Shown here one piece after another: positions 55,893 through 64,000 of a stretch of DNA of 64,000 nucleotides. Position numbers and translations under genes: made by a program. How positions within the stretch are numbered: position 1 is the first letter of the stretch; each line of letters begins with the position of its first letter. The stretch lies in assembly GCA_028869135.1 (NCBI GenBank), contig JAGWTC010000003.1, forward strand, positions 113,223 to 177,222, in the 5' to 3' direction. This DNA comes from Rhodocyclaceae bacterium. GTDB taxonomy: Bacteria; Pseudomonadota; Gammaproteobacteria; Burkholderiales; Rhodocyclaceae. The notes under the pieces are model-generated. The model was not told the DNA's origin. It searched no databases and worked only from the letters and a program-made list of their open reading frames with translations.

Positions 55893-56859
55893 AATCTTTC
55901 TTGTCATGAATATCGAGCCGGCGCAGAAATTCGCTCAACTCCGGCGGCAAGGGTGCCTCCAGTGACATCACCTCACCCGTCGCGGGATGCGTCATCTCCA
56001 GCCTTGCCGCATGCAGGAACATGCGTTTCAGCCCGAGGCGCTGCAACTCCTTGTTGAGCGCAAAATCGCCGTACTTGTCGTCGCCGAGCAGAGGAAAGCC
56101 CGCATTCGTCAGATGCACGCGGATCTGATGCGTGCGTCCCGTCTTCAGCTCCACCTCCACCAGACTGAAATACCCCTGTCCCGTCTGCCAACGCCTGACC
56201 AGACGCACGATGCTGTGCGCCGGCTTGCCTTCCGGATCGACGCGCACGCGTCGTTCGCCATTTTCGATCAGGTATTTGTACAGCGGATTGCGAATATGTT
56301 GCGTCTGGTTGAGCCAACGCCCCTTGACCAGAGCGAAATAGCGCTTGCCCATGCTGCCTTCGCGGAAATCGTCCTGCAAGCGCACCAGGGCGGAGCGCTT
56401 CTTGCCGACGATCAGGAGTCCGGAGGTTTCGCGGTCCAGACGATGCGCCAGCTCCAGAAACTTGGCCTGGGGGCGCGCGCGCCGCAATTGCTCAATGACG
56501 CCGAAGCTGACCCCGCTGCCGCCGTGGACGGCAACGCCGGCAGGCTTGTCAATGACCAAAACCGCATCATCCTCAAACACCACGGGGAATTCCCGGGCAG
56601 GCGCGGCAGCATTAACCCCACCCTGCTCGCGTTGCGCCACTCTGACTGGCGGCACGCGCACCTGATCTCCGAGCTGAAGACGATAGTCCGCCTTGACGCG
56701 CCCCTTGTTTACCCGAACTTCGCCGCTGCGCAATATGCGATAAACGTGACTATGCGGCACGCCCTTGCACATTTTCAGAAGGAAGTTGTCGATTCTTTGC
56801 CCTGCGGATTCGTCCCCGACTTGAAGCCAAGTCACCGCGTCTTTGCCTAAACCACTCAT
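55876..56859 (-). CDS. rluC: 23S rRNA pseudouridine synthase RluC
   Basis: Pseudouridine synthase of 327 residues for 23S rRNA positions 955, 2504 and 2580 in E. coli. An S4 domain occupies about 20-80 (RIDNFLLKMCKGVPHSHVYR), and the catalytic Asp142 is in HRLDRETSGLLI. LKTGRTHQIRVHL and HPATGEVMSLEAPLP follow. It is divergent from rne, the common betaproteobacterial layout. Confidence 0.95.
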   Translation of the reverse strand: MSGLGKDAVTWLQVGDESAGQRIDNFLLKMCKGVPHSHVYRILRSGEVRVNKGRVKADYRLQLGDQVRVPPVRVAQREQGGVNAAAPAREFPVVFEDDAVLVIDKPAGVAVHGGSGVSFGVIEQLRRARPQAKFLELAHRLDRETSGLLIVGKKRSALVRLQDDFREGSMGKRYFALVKGRWLNQTQHIRNPLYKYLIENGERRVRVDPEGKPAHSIVRLVRRWQTGQGYFSLVEVELKTGRTHQIRVHLTNAGFPLLGDDKYGDFALNKELQRLGLKRMFLHAARLEMTHPATGEVMSLEAPLPPELSEFLRRLDIHDKKDYGEAV

Positions 56860-57410
56860 GTGCCATATAATACCAGCCGGTCTGCCATCCCGATGGCGGC
56901 GTGCCCAACGACCCGAAGCGGAGTTGGTGGCGCATGCCTCGGAATGTTGTCGTTATCGAAAGCCGGTTCATCTGCCAGCCATAGCTGAGTCCCTTGAGCC
57001 ACCGCCGATTCGGCATGATGCGTGATGTATTCCAGCAATCCGGCCCTTCCGCTCGCGCAGTGATGCGCTGCAGCAATCCAAGAGACTGGCGGGATTTCTT
57101 GAAGTTGTTCCACGCGTTCGCAGCACCGGCCGATTGCTAGGCTTGATTAGCAATATTTATGTATGATCTGCTGCACTGGATGACGTTTGATGCATACATG
57201 CCGCCGCCGTGTTCACGGCCTCGCGCATGAAAACAGTCCCACTGCCGGCAGTGCATACCGGGTAACTAAATTGTTGCGCGCAGTAACGGTACAAATTCAG
57301 TGTCGTGCGGCTGGCCATAGTCAGCGGTACGAAAAAAGAAGATAGATAGACCAACTTTGGTTCTGCCCCGAGATGCTTTTTTGCAAGGCTCACAATCCGC
57401 AGAAAAAGGA

Positions 57411-57441
57411 CGCACCGCCCGGAGACTAATTCCGCGGTGCG
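57411..57441 (+). promoter_or_regulatory. Stem-loop in the rne 5' leader
   Basis: CGCACCGC (57411-57418) pairs perfectly with GCGGTGCG (57434-57441), and GGA/TCC inside adds three pairs after a two-base bulge, leaving a seven-base loop. It sits 37 bases before the rne start. It resembles in position the leader hairpins through which RNase E controls its own mRNA, though sequence identity with those is not claimed. Confidence 0.6.
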
Positions 57442-57458
57442 TGGTTTGTCGTGCCGTT

Positions 57459-57470
57459 CCCGCGCGCGGG
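57459..57470 (+). promoter_or_regulatory. Palindrome overlapping the rne ribosome-binding site
   Basis: CCCGCGCGCGGG is a perfect 12-base palindrome. Its last three G residues are the start of the GGGAG ribosome site (57468-57472) before ATG 57478. A folded or dimerised form would hide the ribosome site. Confidence 0.5.
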
Positions 57471-57477
57471 AGCACAC

Positions 57478-60207
57478 ATGAAACGCATGCTTTTCAATGC
57501 GACGCAGGCTGAAGAACTGCGCGTCGCGATTGTCGATGGTCAGAAACTGATTGACCTCGACATCGAATCAGCCACCAAGGAACAACGCAAGAGCAACATC
57601 TACAAGGCGGTCATCACCCGCATCGAGCCCAGCCTCGAAGCCGCCTTCGTCGATTACGGTTCCGATCGCCACGGCTTCCTGCCTTTCAAGGAAGTCTCCC
57701 GTATCTATTTCAAGGATGGTGTCGAGCCCAACAAGGCCCGCATTCAGGACGCCCTCTCCGTCGGCCAGGAACTCATCGTTCAGGTCGAAAAGGATGAGCG
57801 CGGCAACAAGGGCGCAGCCCTCACCACCTTCATCTCGCTGGCCGGCCGTTATCTGGTCCTGATGCCCAACAACCCGCGCGGCGGCGGCGTTTCGCGTCGC
57901 GTCGAGGGCGAGGATCGCCAGGAACTGCGTGAGGTCATGGATCAGCTCGAAGTGCCCAACGGCATGAGCCTGATCGCCCGCACCGCCGGCATCGGCCGCA
58001 ACGCCGAAGAACTGCAATGGGACCTTAACTACCTGCTGCAATTGTGGAGCGCCATCGACGCCGCCGCCACCCCGCAATACGAGGAGGGCAGCAAGAAGCC
58101 CAGCAATCCGGCGCCCTTCCTGATCTATCTGGAAAGCAGCCTGGTCATTCGCGCCATTCGCGATTACTTCCAGCCGGATATCGGTGAAATCCTGATCGAC
58201 ACCGACGATGTCTTCGAGCAGGCCCAGCACTTCATGGGCGTGGTCATGCCGGGCAACGTCAATCGCGTCAAGCGCTACCAGGACGATGTGCCGCTGTTTT
58301 CGCGCTTCCAGATCGAACACCAGATCGAATCGGCCTATGTCCGTCAGGTGAACCTGCCTTCCGGCGGCGCCATCGTCATGGACCACACCGAAGCCCTGGT
58401 CGCCGTCGACGTGAACTCGGGTCGCGCCACCAAGGGCAGCGATATCGAGGAAACCGCCTTCCGCACCAACCTCGAAGCGGCCGATGAAATCGCCCGCCAA
58501 CTGCGCCTGCGCGACCTCGGCGGCCTGATCGTCATCGACTTCATTGATATGGAGTCGTCCAAGAATCAGCGCGAAGTCGAAAACCGGCTGCGTGATGCAC
58601 TGCGTCATGACCGTGCCCGCGTGCAGACCGGCAAGATCTCGCGCTTCGGCCTGCTCGAACTCTCGCGTCAGCGCCTGCGTCCGGCACTCGCCGAGACCAG
58701 CTACATCACCTGCCCGCGCTGTACCGGCACCGGCCACATCCGCAGCACCGAATCGGCCGCCCTGCACATCCTGCGCATCCTCGAAGAAGAGGCCATGAAG
58801 GAAAACACCGGCGCCCTGCACCTGCAAGTGCCGGTGGATGTCGCCACCTTCCTGCTCAACGAGAAGCGCGTCGACATCGCCCGCATCGAGATGCGTCATC
58901 GCATCAATCTGGTGATCGTACCGAACCGCCATCTGGAAACGCCGGCCCACGAAATCATCCGCCTGCGCCACGACCAGCTGAACCAGGAAGGTATCGGCCA
59001 GCCCAGCTATCGCATGGCCGACGAACAGAAGCAGGCCAGCTATCAGCCGCCTTCGGCCAGTAGCGAGCCGCGCCCGGCGCGTCCGGAAGCTGCAGTCAAG
59101 GGCATCACTCCTGCGACGGCGGCCCCCGTGGTCGAATACCGCGCCGTCGAAACCCCGGCCGCACCGAAGCCGGAGCAAACCGGCTTCATCGGCAAGCTTT
59201 TCGGTTGGCTGGTCGGTACGCCCAAGGAGGCTCCCGCACCCGTCGTCGAACAACCGACGCAGAAGGGCAACCGCCGCGAACGCGGCGAGCGTGGCGGTCG
59301 CGATGGTCGCCGCGGCAATGGCCGTGACCGCAACCGTGGCGAAGGCCGCAACAAGGATGAAGCCCGCGCAGAGAACAGCGAACGTGGCGAGCGCAAAGAA
59401 CGCGGTGAAGGCAAGCAGCGCCGTGAAGAAGGTCAGGCTCAAGCCGAGCCCGGTCAGCGTCGTCAGCGTGGCGAACGAAACGAGCAACGCAATGAGCAGC
59501 GTGACGAGCAACGCGGCGAGCGCAAGGAAGCGCGCGAGCCCCGCGAGCCGCGCCCGCCGCGCGAACCGCGTCCGCCGCGCAATGTCGAAGCCGGCGCCGA
59601 TACGACCCCCGCTGTAGCGCCGGTTGTTGAAGGCAATGAGGAAGGCGCACAGCCGAATGCAGGCGAAGGCGGCCGTCGTCGTGGTCGCCGTGGTGGCCGC
59701 GGTCGCGGCGAACGCCGCCAGCAGGAAGGCCGTCCGCAAACCCAGGACGACAATATCGTAGCTGCCCCGGAAGTCGGCGCCAGCGACGCGGTGTCGATGG
59801 AAGCCGCAGATATTGTCGAAACCGTGACACCGGCGGAATTCACTCACACCCCCGCCCCGGCGACAGTTACTCCCGAACCGTTTGTAACGGCGGAGCCGGT
59901 TGTCGCTGACGAATCTGTCGCGGCAAAAACCGTCAGCCCTGTCAAACAGCTCGAGCCGGCCGTCGTCACCGCGACCGCCATGCCCGTCGAGACGGCGGTA
60001 GCGGCGCCCATCGAGCCCCCCACTCCGGTGAAGGCCGAGGAAGCGGTCGATCTGGCCGGCGCCGGCCTGGTCATGATAGAAACCAAGTCGGACGCAGCGG
60101 CGCCTGTAGCTGCCGAGCCCCCGGCACCCCTCGGGCGCAAGCCGCGTCCGGCGGCGGTGATTGCGGACGAACCGCTGCAGATGGTGGAAACCAGTCGTTC
60201 CAACTGA
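57478..60207 (+). CDS. rne: Ribonuclease E
   Basis: Endoribonuclease of 909 residues and degradosome organiser. The S1 domain lies near 37-120, catalytic Asp311 is in [10 protein letters not shown] and Asp354 in VIDFIDMES, and the zinc-link cysteines 412 and 415 are in CPRCTGTGH. Residues about 600-720 are highly Arg/Glu-rich ([30 protein letters not shown]), an RNA-binding microdomain. The rest is Ala/Val/Glu-rich, with no obvious degradosome motif I recognise. I chose ATG 57478 ([15 protein letters not shown]), the conserved start. Confidence 0.97.
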   Translation: MKRMLFNATQAEELRVAIVDGQKLIDLDIESATKEQRKSNIYKAVITRIEPSLEAAFVDYGSDRHGFLPFKEVSRIYFKDGVEPNKARIQDALSVGQELIVQVEKDERGNKGAALTTFISLAGRYLVLMPNNPRGGGVSRRVEGEDRQELREVMDQLEVPNGMSLIARTAGIGRNAEELQWDLNYLLQLWSAIDAAATPQYEEGSKKPSNPAPFLIYLESSLVIRAIRDYFQPDIGEILIDTDDVFEQAQHFMGVVMPGNVNRVKRYQDDVPLFSRFQIEHQIESAYVRQVNLPSGGAIVMDHTEALVAVDVNSGRATKGSDIEETAFRTNLEAADEIARQLRLRDLGGLIVIDFIDMESSKNQREVENRLRDALRHDRARVQTGKISRFGLLELSRQRLRPALAETSYITCPRCTGTGHIRSTESAALHILRILEEEAMKENTGALHLQVPVDVATFLLNEKRVDIARIEMRHRINLVIVPNRHLETPAHEIIRLRHDQLNQEGIGQPSYRMADEQKQASYQPPSASSEPRPARPEAAVKGITPATAAPVVEYRAVETPAAPKPEQTGFIGKLFGWLVGTPKEAPAPVVEQPTQKGNRRERGERGGRDGRRGNGRDRNRGEGRNKDEARAENSERGERKERGEGKQRREEGQAQAEPGQRRQRGERNEQRNEQRDEQRGERKEAREPREPRPPREPRPPRNVEAGADTTPAVAPVVEGNEEGAQPNAGEGGRRRGRRGGRGRGERRQQEGRPQTQDDNIVAAPEVGASDAVSMEAADIVETVTPAEFTHTPAPATVTPEPFVTAEPVVADESVAAKTVSPVKQLEPAVVTATAMPVETAVAAPIEPPTPVKAEEAVDLAGAGLVMIETKSDAAAPVAAEPPAPLGRKPRPAAVIADEPLQMVETSRSN

Positions 60208-60230
60208 GTGTCAAGACACCGCTACAAACA

Positions 60231-60262
60231 AAACGGCCGACATTTGATGTCGGCCGTTTTTG
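60231..60262 (+). terminator. Strong rho-independent terminator after rne
   Basis: AAACGGCCGACAT (60231-60243) pairs perfectly with ATGTCGGCCGTTT (60247-60259) around a three-base loop and is followed by TT-G-TTT. It begins 23 bases after the rne stop. A-rich sequence on the left side makes it usable on both strands. Confidence 0.9.
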
Positions 60263-60334
60263 TTTGTACTTGCCATCTCCCCCTGATCCCGCCATAAATA
60301 AAGTGATTCGAATGTTTCTTTACACCCCCATGTA

Positions 60335-60353
60335 AATGCGATACATTCTCATC
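60335..60353. promoter_or_regulatory. Fur-box-like site before tonB
   Basis: Read on the minus strand, GATGAGAATGTATCGCATT agrees with the 19-base Fur consensus at roughly 12 positions, with the left half (ATGAGAAT) nearly perfect. It lies 78 bases before the tonB start, where a promoter is expected. The hemP gene at the operon end supports iron control. Confidence 0.5.
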
Positions 60354-60430
60354 TGTTAATCGTAGCATCCCTGCTGCAGCGTCGAAGGCCATGACGCGAT
60401 GGCAGTCCCATACGCCGGCAGCCAGGCAGA

Positions 60431-61225
60431 ATGTCTGTTCAAACGAGTACGACCGTATCATCCAAGATGGAAACTGCTGCACAAGAACCCAGCCAGACCA
60501 AGCCGGAAGCACGGAACCCCGGCGCCATGCGCGCGCCCGGTTCGCCCGATATGCACGCACCCGCATTGCCCGCCATAGACCTGACCTCCGCCTCCTGGCG
60601 CAGCATGAGCCACTGGACGCTGGTGGCGATCGCCTTTCACTTGCTGCTCATCGCCGCTGCGTTTGTTTTTTATCAGGCGCCGCCGAAAACGCCCGAGGTT
60701 TTCAATGTCAGCCTGCTGCCCATGGCGCCGCCAGCCCCCGAAGCGCCTGCGCCGACACCCGCGCCCAAACCGCAGCCGGTGGTCAAGCAGCAAGCCAAAC
60801 CCGTTCCCGTACCCAAGATTGCGCCGGTCGACAGCAAAACCGCGATCAGTCGCGAACAGCCGGCCCCGGCGCCAACCACCCACGAAGTGCAAAGCACGGC
60901 ACCCGCCAGCGGCGCCGACAAGCCGAATCAGACGGTGGCGGAATCGAAGCCGCAGTTCGACGCGGCCTATCTCAACAACCCTCGCCCCGCTTATCCGTCC
61001 ATGTCGCGCCGACTCGGGGAAGAAGGCCGCGTCGAGGTCGAGGTGCAAGTGCAGCCTGACGGCTCGGCGGGCAAGGTATCCCTGAAGCGTTCTTCGGGCT
61101 ACCCACGCCTTGACGACGCCGCACTTGAAGCCATCAAGCGCTGGAAGTTCGTTCCGGCCAAACGCAACGGCGAAGCGGTCGCCGCCAGCGTCATTGTCCC
61201 CATGCCATTCATTCTGGAGAAATAA
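60431..61225 (+). CDS. tonB: Energy transducer TonB
   Basis: Periplasm-spanning protein of 264 residues that passes proton-motive energy to outer-membrane receptors. A 60-residue cytoplasmic start precedes the membrane helix (62-81). The Pro-rich spacer follows, and the C-terminal TonB domain has PRPAYPSMSRRLGEEGRVEV and DDAALEAIKRWKFVPAK. It heads tonB-exbB-exbD-hemP behind a Fur-box-like site. The long cytoplasmic N-terminus is somewhat unusual. Confidence 0.94.
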   Translation: MSVQTSTTVSSKMETAAQEPSQTKPEARNPGAMRAPGSPDMHAPALPAIDLTSASWRSMSHWTLVAIAFHLLLIAAAFVFYQAPPKTPEVFNVSLLPMAPPAPEAPAPTPAPKPQPVVKQQAKPVPVPKIAPVDSKTAISREQPAPAPTTHEVQSTAPASGADKPNQTVAESKPQFDAAYLNNPRPAYPSMSRRLGEEGRVEVEVQVQPDGSAGKVSLKRSSGYPRLDDAALEAIKRWKFVPAKRNGEAVAASVIVPMPFILEK

Positions 61226-61228
61226 GCC

Positions 61229-61947
<719 letters not shown>

Positions 61948-61948
<1 letters not shown>

Positions 61949-62373
61949 TGGCTTTCGGCGGAGGCGACTTCGGTTCGGGCAACAACCAGCCCATGTCGGA
62001 AATCAACATGACGCCGCTGGTCGACGTCATGCTGGTCTTGCTCATCATCTTCATCGTCTGCGCACCGCTGATGACTCAAGCCATCAAGGTGGATCTGCCG
62101 CAGGTGAATGCCGCCGCGCTGGATCAGAAGCCGGAGACCATACGTCTGACCGTCAAGGCCAATGGCGAAACCTACTGGGACGACGGCCTTGTCAGCGACG
62201 AACAACTGAAATCCAAGCTCGAAGCTGCATCCAAGATGGAACCGCAGCCGGAAGTACACATGTCGGCCGACAAGGACGCACGCTACGAGAAGATCGCCGA
62301 AGTCATGGGCGCCACGCGCGACGCCGGCCTCGCCAAGTTCGGTTTTGTCACCACCCCGAGCAGCAAACACTAA
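61948..62373 (+). CDS. exbD: Biopolymer transport protein ExbD
   Basis: Protein of 141 residues with one membrane helix (VDVMLVLLIIFIVCAPLM) carrying the essential proton-path Asp in TPLVDVMLVL, and a periplasmic domain. It forms the ExbB-ExbD-TonB complex. The overlap with exbB as TAATG couples their synthesis. Confidence 0.94.
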
Positions 62374-62399
62374 GGCAGCGTCACAACGAGGATCGCATC

Positions 62400-62588
62400 A
62401 TGGACAGCACGCCGACGGACAGCCCCTTGCCACCTGTCATCACGCTCACGCCGGGTGAAAACGGCCAGCCCCCCTTGCTTGACACCGAGCAACTGTTCAG
62501 GGATCAGAACACCTTGCGCATTGCGCATGAAGGCAATTTCTATCTCCTGCGCGTGACGCGCGAGAACAAGCTGATCCTGACCAAATAG
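62400..62588 (+). CDS. hemP: Hemin uptake protein HemP
   Basis: Small protein of 62 residues with the HemP pattern: LDTEQLFRDQNTLRIAHEGN, then FYLLRVTRENKLILTK at the C-terminus. HemP/HmuP-type proteins are needed for hemin-receptor expression in some proteobacteria. Its place after tonB-exbBD, without a hemin receptor in the window, suggests a general iron-uptake unit. It ends two bases before a convergent phosphatase gene. Confidence 0.88.
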   Translation: MDSTPTDSPLPPVITLTPGENGQPPLLDTEQLFRDQNTLRIAHEGNFYLLRVTRENKLILTK

Positions 62589-62590
62589 GC

Positions 62591-63073
62591 TCAGGGTCTG
62601 GCCTGAATTTCCCTGAGCAGGCCCTCGATCGCCGCCTCCAGCAGATCGAGCACCAGCTCGAATCCGTCCGCCGGTCCGTAGTAGGGATCGGGAACCTCAC
62701 GGTGCGCCGTGCCCGGCGCGAAGGCCATCATTTCGTAGAGCTTGTGGTGCAGGTCAGGCGGGCAATTGCGGCGCATCAGACGCATATGCTCGTCGTCCAG
62801 CGCGATGACGAAATCGAAATGCTCGAAATCCACCGACGAGATACGGCGCGCCCTCAACTTGCTGATGTCGTAACCGCGCTTCAGCGCCGCCTTGACGGAA
62901 CGGGGGTCGGGCGCATCGCCAACGTGGTAGCCGTGCGTGCCGGCGGAGTCCACCGCCACGTCCAGGCCCAGCTCTTTCGCGCGCTTGCGCAGAATGCCTT
63001 CCGCCGTCGGCGAACGACAAATATTGCCTGTGCAAATAAACAAGACGCTGGGCTTGCGCCCGCAGTCGCTCAT
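62591..63073 (-). CDS. Low-molecular-weight protein-tyrosine phosphatase
   Basis: Cysteine phosphatase of 160 residues. The P-loop is CTGNICRS (14-21; Cys14 and Arg20), and the general-acid Asp is in [13 protein letters not shown]. It overlaps the uvrB stop by four bases. Such enzymes dephosphorylate tyrosine kinases of polysaccharide export. The kinase at 16.6-17.5 kb is a possible partner, but the gene is 45 kb away, so this is only a suggestion. Confidence 0.93.
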   Translation of the reverse strand: MSDCGRKPSVLFICTGNICRSPTAEGILRKRAKELGLDVAVDSAGTHGYHVGDAPDPRSVKAALKRGYDISKLRARRISSVDFEHFDFVIALDDEHMRLMRRNCPPDLHHKLYEMMAFAPGTAHREVPDPYYGPADGFELVLDLLEAAIEGLLREIQARP

Positions 63074-64000
63074 GCGCCCGGCTCCAACGGCGCATCGTGC
63101 GCCTCGCCGCCGAAGGCCAGCGCCTTGAGTTTGATCAGCTCGTCGCGGGCTGCGGCGGCTTCCTCGAACTCCAGGTTCTTCGCATGGTCCTGCATGGCCT
63201 TTTCCAGGCGCTTGATCTCCTTGGCCATGGCCTTCTCGCTCATCGCCTCGTAGCGCGCCGCAGCTTCCGCCACCTTGAGTTCGCGCTGACCGTCCTCTTC
63301 GGCATAGACGCCGTCGATGATGTCCTTGATTCGCTTGTGCACGCTCTTCGGCGTAATGCCGTTGGCCTCGTTGAAGGCGATCTGCTTGGCGCGGCGCCGC
63401 TCGGTTTCGTCGATCGCGCGGCGCATCGAGTCCGTCATCTTGTCCGCGTACAGGATCGCCGTGCCGTGGAGATGGCGCGCCGCGCGGCCGATCGTCTGAA
63501 TCAGCGAACGCGTCGAGCGCAGGAAGCCTTCCTTGTCCGCATCCAGGATCGCAACGAGCGAAACCTCGGGAATATCCAGGCCTTCGCGCAACAGGTTGAT
63601 GCCGATCAGCACATCGAATTCGCCGAGGCGCAGGTCGCGCAGAATCTCGACGCGTTCAACCGTATCGATATCGGAGTGCAGATAGCGCACCTTGATGCCG
63701 TTGTCGGCCAGATACTCGGTCAACTGCTCCGACAGTTTCTTGGTCAAGGTCGTGACCAGCACACGCTCGTTCTTGGCGATACGCAATTTCAGCTCGCCGA
63801 GCAGGTCGTCGACCTGGGTGATTGCCGGCCGCACGATGACCACAGGGTCCACCAGACCGGTCGGGCGCACCACCTGCTCCACCACCTGGCCCTGATGTGC
63901 GGTTTCGTAGTCGGCCGGTGTCGCCGAGACAAACACCGTCTGCGGCATCAGCTTTTCAAACTCCTCGAACTTCAGCGGCCGGTTGTCCAGCGCCGAAGGC
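63070..64000 (-). CDS. uvrB: UvrABC system protein B, 3' part (5' end outside window)
   Basis: The frame enters at the right edge ([20 protein letters not shown]) and reads 309 residues to the stop. It has the helicase motifs [20 protein letters not shown] region and [13 protein letters not shown], with [20 protein letters not shown] before them. The C-terminal UVR motif reads [20 protein letters not shown], which binds UvrC. It acts in nucleotide excision repair. About the first half of the protein is missing only because the window ends. Confidence 0.96.
   Translation of the reverse strand, partial: PSALDNRPLKFEEFEKLMPQTVFVSATPADYETAHQGQVVEQVVRPTGLVDPVVIVRPAITQVDDLLGELKLRIAKNERVLVTTLTKKLSEQLTEYLADNGIKVRYLHSDIDTVERVEILRDLRLGEFDVLIGINLLREGLDIPEVSLVAILDADKEGFLRSTRSLIQTIGRAARHLHGTAILYADKMTDSMRRAIDETERRRAKQIAFNEANGITPKSVHKRIKDIIDGVYAEEDGQRELKVAEAAARYEAMSEKAMAKEIKRLEKAMQDHAKNLEFEEAAAARDELIKLKALAFGGEAHDAPLEPGA

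Larger units (their letters stand above)
56860..57477. promoter_or_regulatory. Divergent rluC/rne region with structured rne leader
   Basis: A 618-base gap with no credible gene. From left to right: mixed sequence to 57110; an AT-rich block at 57134-57166 with inverted repeat TTGCTA/TAGCAA (57134-57139 and 57148-57153) followed by TATTTATGTATGAT, a likely promoter and operator zone; then a leader of about 300 bases ending in two GC hairpins. RNase E mRNAs commonly have long autoregulatory leaders. Weak small frames here lack ribosome sites. Confidence 0.55.

Noticed and set aside
57568..59847. 759-codon minus-strand frame opposite rne
   Set aside because: rne is certain from its motifs; the antisense frame is low-complexity and has no ribosome site.

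Overview
This window looks like a chromosomal segment of a GC-rich betaproteobacterium, most likely of the order Rhodocyclales (Zoogloea/Azoarcus-like relatives). Three gene orders point there: rpoE-rseA-mucB-mucD-lepA-lepB-rnc-era-recO-pdxJ-acpS-nagZ, rpmF-plsX-fabHDG-acpP-fabF, and a full exosortase A (XrtA/PEP-CTERM) exopolysaccharide locus with PrsK/PrsR/PrsT. I see no tRNA, rRNA, transposase, phage gene or CRISPR array. The placement is inference from gene content and order.

Positions 1-32.5 kb are an exopolysaccharide locus. Two plus-strand glycosyltransferases and a cut-off gene end occupy 1-2.3 kb. A long, tightly coupled minus-strand operon runs from 19.7 kb down to 2.3 kb: outer-membrane export lipoprotein, chain-length protein, tyrosine autokinase, beta-barrel protein, ATPase, deacetylase, FemAB protein, glycosyltransferases, XrtA, an unlisted 54-residue membrane peptide, O-glycosylation ligase, two more deacetylases and a GNAT protein. 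A second minus-strand block (32.5-23.2 kb) has the priming sugar transferase, the PrsK/PrsR two-component system, the TPR lipoprotein PrsT, a lytic transglycosylase and a trypsin-like protease. Together they form a priming, assembly, export and surface-anchoring machine. No PEP-CTERM substrate is encoded in the window.

Between these blocks, on the plus strand at 20.2-23.2 kb, lies the most unusual part. It is a secreted Tat-type protein with four cysteines and a C-terminal serine, followed by a PqqD-like chaperone, an HprK-related kinase and a nucleotidyltransferase, the last three joined by 4-base overlaps. This resembles the phosphorylation tailoring of paeninodin-type lasso peptides but lacks the lasso protease and cyclase. 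A good -24/-12 (sigma-54) promoter precedes it, which would suit control by PrsR.

Positions 32.7-44.3 kb (minus) carry housekeeping genes: nagZ, acpS, pdxJ, recO, era, rnc, a DUF4845 gene, lepB, lepA, a glutaredoxin-like gene and the envelope-stress operon rpoE-rseA-mucB-mucD with a sigma-E-like promoter. nadB (plus) and ygfX (minus) converge at 46.0 kb. Positions 46.5-52.7 kb (minus) hold the fatty-acid/phospholipid cluster, rpmF and yceD.

Positions 52.8-64 kb hold maf and a methylase (plus), sppA, a HAD phosphatase and rluC (minus), then rne (plus) behind a 618-base gap with a structured leader. A strong terminator separates rne from a probable Fur-regulated tonB-exbB-exbD-hemP operon. A low-molecular-weight tyrosine phosphatase and the 3' part of uvrB (minus) close the window. 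Many neighbouring genes overlap as ATGA, TGATG, GTGA or TTGA, and these overlaps were used to choose starts.
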